Origin: Gliomastix tumulicola | Lineage: Eukaryota > Ascomycota > Sordariomycetes > Hypocreales > Bionectriaceae | Reading direction: 5' to 3' | DNA: 64,000 bases | Assembly: GCA_001599755.1 (NCBI GenBank) | Contig: BCHX01000001.1 | Coordinates: forward strand, 3,100,001-3,164,000 | Shown here: in pieces, positions 56,563 to 64,000 of the stretch | Layout of the letters: every line of letters starts with the position of its first letter | Position numbering within the stretch: position 1 is the first letter of the stretch | Made by a program: the position numbers and the translations under genes | The notes under the pieces: generated by a model | Told to the model about the DNA's origin: nothing | Database searches by the model: none | Seen by the model: the letters and a program-made list of their open reading frames with translations, nothing else

Positions 56563-57154
56563 CTTTACTGGGCCAGAAGTGATTCTAACGATTTATGCAG
56601 CACACGAGAAATTGTCTATATATGCCCTTGACTTTGGAGGTTTACATGTTCAAGGCTTGACACCAAGCACGTGTCGCGGCATCCCCATGTGTATCTGAAT
56701 ACAGAACGATTATATACCCCTGGCATAGAAGCACAATCTTGTTTTCTTATTCCCTTTCTTCCTTTTCCGTTTGTTGAGCTCATTGTATGTACCCTATCTA
56801 ACAAGCGGTGATATTCGCCCCCTTGGACCATCAAGATAATTAATATTACCCAAACATGAACTACAACTCTCATCCTCCCACGCAGTCCTTACTCTGATTC
56901 AATAGTACATGCACGCCGGCTGAACTGCCGATCATGTACCTGCAGGGTTCTCCCGAAACGGGTAATCGACCTTAACGCGCTAGCGCGGGAGCTTAGAAAT
57001 CCAACCGCCACAGCGGGCTTATCGATAGGAAGACTGACCAGAGAGAGCATCGTATGTCGTGCTCTGGAAATTCTTCCCTTTCCTCTTCGTCAACCTTGAA
57101 CGGGCATCGCACACACTCTCTCCCAGGCCTCTCCCCAATTCCTCCCCAAGCGCC
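56563..57154. other. intergenic, between the unknown gene and cox17
   Basis: The 592-base stretch contains T-rich 3' UTR sequence, a CACGTG near 56670 and a palindromic CGCGCTAGCGCG near 56976-56987. No gene is seen. Confidence 0.45.
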
Positions 57155-57508
57155 ATGGATACCAAGCCTGCGACCTCTCGTACGTCCCCTCCATGCTCCC
57201 CCTGATCATGGCGCAATGATTTCGCTAACATGTGTGTCGCAGAGCCCGAGACGGCTGCCCCGGCCTCGAAGCCCAAGGTGCGTTGACATGAGCGATTGAC
57301 GAGACGAATCGATCTGGAAGGGAGAAAGAATGAGTCGGAAAAAACTCGAGGCTAATTGATCATGCAGCCGTGCTGCGTGTGCAAGGAGGAGAAGTCGAAG
57401 CGCGATGAGTGCATGCTCTTCTCCAAGGCTGCTGACCCAGCTGCCGACTGCAAGTCACTTGTCGGCCAGTACAAGGCTTGCATGGCCGGGTTCGGCTACG
57501 CCGTATAA
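57155..57508 (+). CDS. cox17: cytochrome c oxidase copper chaperone Cox17
   Basis: Exons are 57155-57179, 57243-57277 and 57368-57508, giving 66 residues (yeast Cox17 has 69). The first two exons encode only 20 residues. The signature is complete: copper-binding KPCCVC (C22, C23, C25) and twin CX9C pairs C25-C35 and C48-C58, ending in FGYAV. Cox17 is oxidised by Mia40 in the mitochondrial intermembrane space and passes Cu(I) to Sco1 and Cox11 for cytochrome c oxidase assembly. All three junctions are GT-AG, and phase is kept. The gene converges on the small helical-protein gene, with 274 bases between stops. Confidence 0.93.
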
Positions 57509-57782
57509 CCACGACGCCAGCGACGACCATGCCGGAAAATGAGACAATTGGAGGGTGCTCCACAGTGTCAATGTCAACGAAGCATGCTGCGGACGAGACC
57601 GAACGAGCATCCGAGGATGTACAATATGGGATAGACGGGGGTTCGGCGCAATTATTGAAGCTTGTATTCTCCTCTGAACATCTTCTCTCACGAGTATTTA
57701 GTGTACCACAACCTGTCAACATTTCAGACTGCCATGTTTTGCCAACCTCCTAGTGACGGTTGTTTCTCTCTGCGCTCGCACA

Positions 57783-58337
57783 TCACTGCGCGCCCGCCTG
57801 TGCCTCCGCGAAGGCCAACTCCAACTCATGCCCGGCAGTCTTAATTGCCTCGTGCAGGGATGCTCCCATTCTCTCCACGTCTCTCATAATCTTGAGCGTC
57901 GTGTCGACTATCTTCGCTTCCAGGTCCCGCCTCTGTTCGACCGTTTTGACAAGAGTGAGGATTTCCTCCTTGCGAGACATTTGACTATTGTATCAAGGGG
58001 TAAGCAACAAACGCCAGTGTGCGGACTGGTGTTTGATAGGAGTACACTTACTGATCCTGCTTGACCTTGTCACGGCCCTCGATGAATTTGGCCTTCAGGC
58101 CTTGAATGGTGGCTTCGTGCAGGCGGTCTGCCTCCATAAGGATGCCGTCAAGGCGTTCCCCGAACTATAATACAGTCAGCCGGTGCCAGCACGTGGAGCC
58201 AGAAGATATCTGTTCTGTCGGTTGGGAAGGGTGATACGTACAAGACGTCTCATGGGCAGAGGCCGGATGCCCTCCAGCTCACTCGCGTTGCCCTTGTCGG
58301 GGGACGCAGCTTTGGCTTTCTCTGCTTCCTGAGCCAT
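57783..58337 (-). CDS. small helical protein of unknown function
   Basis: Exons are 58242-58337, 58052-58164 and 57783-57984, giving 136 residues with in-phase GT-AG junctions. The first 30 residues are charged and flexible (EAEKAKAASPDKGNASELEG), followed by RPLPMRRLFGERLDGIL. From residue 33 onward it is almost entirely helical and rich in Glu/Lys/Arg with heptad-like hydrophobics (LHEATIQGLKAKFIEGRDKV, EEILTLVKTVEQRRDLEAKI, ERMGASLHEAIKTAGHELEL). That layout suits a subunit of a small coiled-coil assembly such as a kinetochore or tethering complex, but I do not recognise it. The three consistent splice junctions and uninterrupted helix support a real gene. Confidence 0.68.
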
Positions 58338-59021
58338 GTCTGCGGGAGGAAAATAGAGAGCGTGGGCAAGATGGTTGACGGGGACTGGGGTTTCTTGTTG
58401 ATAGGAGATTTATTCTTTCTTTTCTTTGAAACTTGTCGGTTTCCCTATGATTGAAAGAGACACTTGATGGTGGTGAGAGCTTGCAAAAGGTGGGAGGGGG
58501 GCCGAGTCAAACCACCAGAAGAGATGGGCATTCCATGGATGCGGCACGGAAGGAAAGAGCTCCCCAATCCCTCATGCGATCGCTCCTTACAACTGAATAC
58601 TACTAAGTAATTTGGCAGCTGGGACGTGGGTAAGGACTTGGGAAGCACTTGCCGTGCGGGCAGAGTCTAGAGCAGGGAACCGACCATCGCTCCTTCCCTT
58701 TCATCTTCAAAGCTCCCCGGGGTCGAAAATTGAAGAGCGAGTCCGAAAAGTCAAATTCGTACCTCTCCAATCAGTCGATTTCAGGTTGATTCCTATTTAG
58801 ATACCCAGCACATTCACGCCTACCGGACGGCCAACACTTAGGCAAGCTTCTCATAAGAATGCTGCTGGTATCGACGATAATCGGGGTTTCTGAACATTTG
58901 AAGATATTATCAGAGTTAGAATCCAGACTCTTAACAACACATGTCTCATTATCTTGATCTTTCATGCTTTTGATATCCTTGTTGATGCAGCCCCCCCGTC
59001 TAGGCAAAATAAATATCCGCT
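58338..59021. other. intergenic, between two minus-strand genes
   Basis: The 684-base stretch includes the 3' UTR of cct4 and the promoter of the small helical-protein gene. T-rich sequence lies at about 58395-58430. No gene is seen. Confidence 0.45.
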
Positions 59022-60792
59022 CTACCTGGTCAGAGCAATATCGTCTATCCTAAGAATCATCTTCACCGTCTCTGCTGCCAGCTCAATAGCGCTGGTGCTG
59101 ACGAGCAGCGGCTGAAGCACATTCTCCTTTGAGATGTTGGTGTTGACGCCGCCAGACTTGATGCTGACTCCGGCGTTCTTCTCGCCCATCTCATGTCGAT
59201 GTCGCAGATCAGTCACCACCTTGATGCTGTTCAGACCAGCATTCTCCGCCAGCGTGGTGGGAATGACCTCCATAGCCTCGGCAAAGGCCTTCCAGCAGAT
59301 GGCTTCCGTCCCTGTGAGGCTGCGGGCCTGCTTGGACAGCTGAGCCGCGATTTCGATCTCGGGCGCGCCACCACCAGCAATGAGAGCCTTCTTCTTCACC
59401 AGACAGCGCACGACACAGAGCGCATCGTGCAGACTTCGCTCCGCCTCCTCCAGGATAAGACTGTTAGCACCGCGCACGACGACCGACACCGTCTTGCCGG
59501 TAGCCTTGGCTCCCGTCACCTTGACCATGCGAGACCCGCTGGACTGAACCTCCTCCACCAGATCTGCCGAGCCGAGCTTGTCCTCGGTGAACGAATCGAT
59601 ATCGGCGATAGGCTTGCAGCCCGTCGACTTGCAGATAAACTCGACCTCGTCACGCTCGATCTCCTTGATGGCCATGATGCCCAGCTTGGCAAGGAAGTGC
59701 AGTGACAGATCGTTGACGGCGTCCCTCAAAATAGACTTCTGGATCAATAACACGTTGCACTTAGCCTTCTTGATCTTCTTTGCCATGTTGAGGAGGTAGA
59801 GACGCTCCTCTTTCACGATCTTGTCCATCTGCCGGTAGTCGTTGACCTGGACTGTGTTTTCCATCTATTGTCTCGTTAGTTATGCTCATTACAGGTTGAG
59901 CAGGTTGAGAATTTTCAAGCATTACTTACATCTGGCTTAGGAGGGCTGAGCTGGAACTGGATCAGGCCGATCTTGGCCTTCTCCATTCTAACAGGGCCGC
60001 TGGCGTTCTTCAGCACGGGCTGCGTGAGAACAAGGCCGTCCACCAGCTCGCTGTCCTCGATGGTACCGCCGACCTTCTTGATAATTCGGATGTTCCTCAG
60101 ATCCACGTTGTCGGCCGTCTTGAGGTCGATGGTCTTGGTGACTGAGTTGACCGCCATGGGGCCAAGTAGGTTCGAGTACTGGGACACAATCTTGGAGGAA
60201 AGCGAGGTGTTGGCAGCCTGCAGCAGCGAGGCGGTATCGTTGAGAGAGATGGGCTGGGACATCTCGTGCAGGACCTCGACGGCAGCGGCAGCGGCGCGCT
60301 GGAAGGAGTCTGAGATAACGGAGGGGTGGATGCCCTTGGACAGGAGGCGGTCTGCAGCGCCCAGGAGACTTCCGCAGATGACGACGACCGAGGTCGTTCC
60401 GTCTCCAGCCTCGACATCCTGAGCACCGGCCAGGTTGACGAGCATCTTCGCAGTCGGGTGCAGCACAGACATGCTCTTCAACATTGTGTGACCGTCGTTT
60501 GTAATGATCGTCTCGCCCTTTCCGCTTCGAATCATCTTGTCCATACCTCGGGGACCGAGAGAGGTTCTGATCGCATCAGCGACAGCTATGTATCTTGTCA
60601 GCAAACTCGTCCGCCTCGATATAATCTTCCACTACATACCCCTGGCGGCGACAATGTTGGACGACCGCACCGCGGTGGGCTTCTCCTTGTCCTGTGAAAT
60701 GTTAGCGGGGTACTGAACGAGCTTGAACGTGCTGCGCGGACCTTGAAGGTGGCATTTCCGCCACCGCCGGACAAAACTTCAGCTGCAGCCAT
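59022..60792 (-). CDS. cct4: chaperonin CCT subunit delta (CCT4/TCP-1 delta)
   Basis: Exons are 60742-60792, 60640-60691, 59930-60585 and 59022-59864, giving 533 residues, the usual length. Type II chaperonin signatures: SLGPRGMDKMI, the nucleotide-binding loop with VEAGDGTTSVVV, and the C-terminal GGGAPEIEIAAQL and ILRIDDIAL. NVDLRNIRIIKKVGGTIEDS marks the delta subunit. CCT is a cytosolic 16-mer that folds actin, tubulin and WD-repeat proteins with ATP. Exon 1 (MAAAEVLSGGGGNATFK) ends at an off-consensus donor, GTCCGC. The start faces that of rpt1, 482 bases away, so the two protein-quality genes may share a promoter. Confidence 0.95.
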
Positions 60793-61274
60793 CCTCGCGA
60801 AGCTTGTGTGTTCGTATCGAGAGCTTCGAAAGTGGTGCCTTGGAGAATGTGGGATGTCAAAAGATTTCTTGATCTTGAAGGCATCCCACTTTCTGCCCAG
60901 GTAACATTTGGGTGCCGCCTTTTTGTGCTGCATGGCGTTAGTCCTCTCCGGGAATAGTGTCGAAATCCTCACCGCCCGGGTTGCGAGATGATCCTTTCCG
61001 ACTGTTTCGCACACGCCTCAATACCATTTAGGAAAGAATCTGGCTCCTTTAGGTAATCGAACAGGTACGCGGCTTGCTTACCTAGCACGATTAGGTAGCT
61101 CAAGGCAACTCAGATTACGTCCATCAACATCCCGCACTGCCAGATCGATCACATAACCTCAGCCATTCAACAGCACCGACCACACCGCATACCAACTCCC
61201 ACCCCAACGATACACCCAGCCGATCATACGTCCACACACCCACTTCCGAATCACCCTTTGCCGGCAGGTTCATC
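60793..61274. promoter_or_regulatory. head-to-head promoter of cct4 and rpt1
   Basis: A 482-base bidirectional region. A TTCGAA core within GAGAGCTTCGAAAG lies near 60818-60831 and could be a weak heat-shock-like element. TTTGCCGGC at 61257-61265 shares TTTGCC with the reverse complement of the yeast proteasome element (GGTGGCAAA) but is not a full match. Confidence 0.35.
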
Positions 61275-62772
61275 ATGGTGAGCGCCCTGCTCCCTCGGTA
61301 CCCAAGCCCTTGAGCACTCACTAACGAAGTTCAACTAGCCTTCCGCTACCGGCCAAAACTGGGAGAAGTACCAGAAGAACTTCGCCGACGATGAGATAGA
61401 GGAGAAGAAGATCACACCACTCACAGATGAGTTAGTTTTTTCAAGCTTCCTATTGCCTCCTACCGTGGCTAACCGCCGTCCCAGGGACATCCAAGTGCTC
61501 AAGACATACGGCGCAGCGCCGTATGGCACCCTCATCAAGAAGCTCGAGAAGCAGATCAAGGAGAAGCAGCAGAGTGTAGATGAGAAGATCGGTGTCAAGG
61601 TAGGGCCTCCCGCCTCGAATCCGCCGAGCCGAGAATGCATCTAACCACGGGGCGTCCAGGAATCCGACACGGGTCTTGCCCCGCCGCATCTATGGGATGT
61701 CGCCGCCGACCGGCAACGAATGTCCGAGGAGCAGCCGTTCCAGGTAGCGAGGTGCACCAAGATCATCGCCGACGAGAAGGGCGACGAGTCGAAGAGCAAA
61801 TACGTCATCAACGTCAAGCAGATCGCCAAGTTCGTCGTGCAGCTCGGCGACCGCGTCAGCCCCACGGACATCGAGGAGGGCATGCGAGTCGGCGTGGACC
61901 GCAACAAGTACCAGATCATGCTGCCCCTGCCGCCCAAGATCGATGCGAGCGTCACCATGATGACCGTGGAGGAGAAGCCCGACGTGACATACGGCGATGT
62001 GGGTGGCTGCAAGGAGCAGGTGGAGAAGCTGAGGGAGGTCGTCGAGATGCCCCTGCTGTCGCCGGAGCGATTCGTTAACCTCGGTATCGACCCGCCGAAG
62101 GGCGCTCTGCTTTACGGCCCCCCCGGTACGGGAAAGACGCTCTGCGCGCGAGCCGTCGCCAACCGAACCGACGCGACATTCATCCGTGTCATTGGCAGTG
62201 AGCTTGTCCAGAAGTACGTCGGTGAGGGTGCAAGGATGGTGCGTGAGCTCTTCGAGATGGCACGGACGAAGAAGGCCTGCATCATCTTCTTCGACGAGAT
62301 CGACGCCGTCGGCGGAGCCCGTTTCGACGACGGTGCTGGCGGTGACAACGAGGTGCAGCGAACCATGCTGGAGCTCATCACACAGCTCGATGGCTTCGAC
62401 GCCCGAGGAAACATCAAGGTCATGTTCGCCACCAACAGACCGTCAACACTAGATCCCGCCCTGATGCGACCCGGTCGTATCGACCGCAAGATCGAGTTCT
62501 CCCTCCCCGATCTCGAGGGCCGGGCCAACATCCTCCGCATCCACGCCAAGTCCATGTCCGTCGAGCGCGATATCCGCTGGGAGCTCATCTCCCGTCTCTG
62601 CCCCAACGCAACCGGCGCCGAGCTACGAAGTGTGTGCACCGAGGCCGGCATGTTCGCCATCCGTGCCAGGAGAAAGGTGGCCTCGGAGAAGGACTTCCTC
62701 AGCGCCGTCGACAAGGTCATCAAGGGCAACCTCAAATTCAACTCGACCGCGACCTACATGCAGTACAACTAG
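61275..62772 (+). CDS. rpt1: 26S proteasome base ATPase Rpt1
   Basis: Exons are 61275-61277 (ATG only), 61339-61430, 61485-61599 and 61660-62772, giving 440 residues. The N-terminal helix (LIKKLEKQIKEKQQ) forms the coiled coil that pairs Rpt subunits. An OB domain follows, then the AAA+ core: Walker A YGPPGTGKT with K229, Walker B IIFFDEIDAVGG, and the arginine-finger region RPGRIDRKIEF. The C-terminus is TYMQYN. VGRVSPTDIEEGMRVGVDR-like text (GDRVSPTDIEEGMRVGVD) and the GGCKEQ block mark the Rpt1 class. Rpt1 is one of six ATPases that unfold substrates for the 20S core. The first coding exon consists of just the start codon followed by GTGAGC; the next exon begins exactly at CCT. Confidence 0.95.
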
Positions 62773-63561
62773 ACGGGTTAATACGAAACATGAAATGGGG
62801 TCTTCTTGTCCTGCATGGTGTAAGAGTAACATAGGTCTGATTCTCCAGGCATCATAGCTCAGGGATTCCATCAGGGGGGAGGAGCCGGCGTTTGCTACGA
62901 CACTGGGGTCTTGTTTAAATGATAGAAATCTTCCAGACCATCTTACCTGGCCAGAAGCATCAGTGATTTGTCCATTTATTCAATAGTGCATGCGATCCTC
63001 CTAGAAGACAGCTCACCTCCTTTACAAGTGTGAGGAAAGCAAGGTCGCCTCGCCTATTAGTTTGTTTGAAGCATATAGTAGGATTCAGATAGTTCGTTCC
63101 ACCGGATGCATGCACGTCCAGATTGTTTGATCATCTCTCATAATGGTATTATACCAAGTTTGGGGCTCTACCTAGTAAAGTACTACCTAAGATCCTTTCT
63201 CACTGTCCGCTTGCACTACTCGAGATTCCCATAGCCAGTGACGGGGACAGGTATAAAAACAGGATCAGAGAGAAGAAGTAGAAGGACCAAGTGTAGAGGT
63301 CCTGCTGGGAGTACAATATAAGCCGCCCGTAAGCTGATGTCAGACTTGATATATCTGTCCATACATCAAAAGGAGGAGCCAACTACCGCGAGGCTTGCGG
63401 CTCATTGCTGAAAAGACGCTGTCCGCCAAGCGCTGCCGTATGTGCGAGTTCTAGCCGTGAATCGCCGAGATATCGTGAGAAAAAAGGTGTAGAATGAAAG
63501 AACGCCGCCATCCATAGACCGAAGACCCCCCCGTTATGAAGCGTGAATGAAAATGAAAAAT
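62773..63561. other. intergenic, between convergent genes
   Basis: The 789-base spacer lies between the rpt1 stop and the 3' end of the last gene. No coding character is seen. TATAAAAACAGG near 63251 is a chance TATA-like word in this setting. Confidence 0.45.
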
Positions 63562-63998
63562 TCAGACGCCTTCCATCGATAGACATCCCAGGCAGACAAC
63601 ATCCCCTTCAGCGCCTCGCTCGATGCAGCACCGGCTGCAGATTACGCTGCGGTGTCCCCGTGCATGCCATCCCCTTGAACCATGTTCGTGTGATGATGCT
63701 TCGCTCACGGGTGTCGGTGGTGCGTGCTGGTCTTCTGGTTTTGATGATGCCGTATCGTTTGTGAGATCCTCCATCTGGAGTGATCTGGACAACGCCTCCT
63801 GATCCGACAGCGTACCGTCGTCGCCGTCCACGGTGGCGGGTGTCTGGCATTGTCTGATGCACACGAAGCACGTGCGCTCCCCGCAGCCCTGGCAGTCGGC
63901 GAACGAGTCGAGGTGTGATTTCTTGGTCGGCTTCCGATGGCAGACGTGGCACGGTGCCAGCAAAGGCCTCGCACCGCTCCGGTCGTCTACGCCGTGGT
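63562..63998 (-). CDS. cysteine-rich zinc-binding protein (5' part outside window)
   Basis: The frame is open from the right window edge to the TGA at 63562-63564, giving about 145 C-terminal residues. Cys/His pairs are evenly spaced: CHVCHRKPTKKS, CQGCGERTCFVC, later CSRCC and CLGC near the end. The spacing fits a RING- or FYVE-like cross-brace with two zinc ions, split by a disordered acidic/polar insert of about 65 residues. The family is not one I can name. A ubiquitin-ligase or membrane-lipid-binding role cannot be told apart from the sequence alone. The start codon lies beyond the window. Confidence 0.6.
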   Translation of the reverse strand, partial: HGVDDRSGARPLLAPCHVCHRKPTKKSHLDSFADCQGCGERTCFVCIRQCQTPATVDGDDGTLSDQEALSRSLQMEDLTNDTASSKPEDQHAPPTPVSEASSHEHGSRGWHARGHRSVICSRCCIERGAEGDVVCLGCLSMEGV

Positions 63999-64000
63999 GT

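Noticed and set aside
56970..56995. CGCGCTAGCGCG palindrome as a tRNA or terminator
   Set aside because: No tRNA A/B boxes or cloverleaf fit nearby; it is only a short palindrome.

Overview
The window looks like nuclear DNA of a filamentous ascomycete (Pezizomycotina, most likely a Sordariomycete). It is GC-rich. Genes carry short GT-AG introns of roughly 50-240 bases and CT-rich leaders. The gene set is typical of that group: a NUC-1 type phosphate regulator, a QDE-3/Sgs1-type RecQ helicase, MPH1, Mex67, KAR9, an Atg33-like protein and a HeLo-domain protein. I saw no tRNA, rRNA, CRISPR array, transposon or RIP-degraded AT-rich block. All calls come from reading translations and splice sites by eye. 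No database search was run.

Left part (1-16.5 kb): the 3' end of an unrecognised gene; a SWIM-like zinc-finger protein (-); the five-exon splicing factor SF3B6/p14 (-); an MBD4-like DNA glycosylase (+); the ER cargo receptor Erv29/SURF4 (+); a HeLo-pseudokinase protein with the same domain order as MLKL (+); and the mitotic-exit phosphatase Cdc14 (-).

Middle part (16.4-35 kb): the KEOPS subunit Pcc1 (+), the bHLH regulator NUC-1 (-), a kelch-like single-pass membrane protein (-), the mRNA exporter Mex67 (-), the fork-remodelling helicase MPH1 (+) and an Atg33-like mitophagy protein (+).

Right part (35.5-64 kb): an 1,853-aa ankyrin protein whose N-terminus reads as a Pol-beta-type nucleotidyltransferase (-), a BLM/Sgs1/QDE-3 RecQ helicase (+), KAR9 (-), a conserved-looking 519-aa protein (+), the copper chaperone Cox17 (+), a small helical protein (-), chaperonin subunit CCT4 (-) and proteasome ATPase Rpt1 (+) in a head-to-head pair, and the 3' part of a cysteine-rich zinc-binding protein (-).

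The genes are mostly housekeeping and do not form a pathway cluster. Three genome-maintenance enzymes (MBD4-like, MPH1, RecQ) lie within about 42 kb, which may be chance. The entries most worth following up are the HeLo-pseudokinase protein and the nucleotidyltransferase-ankyrin protein. Several gene structures also need transcript evidence: the Cdc14 in-frame intron, the MPH1 C-terminus, the ATG-only first exon of Rpt1 and the KAR9 start.
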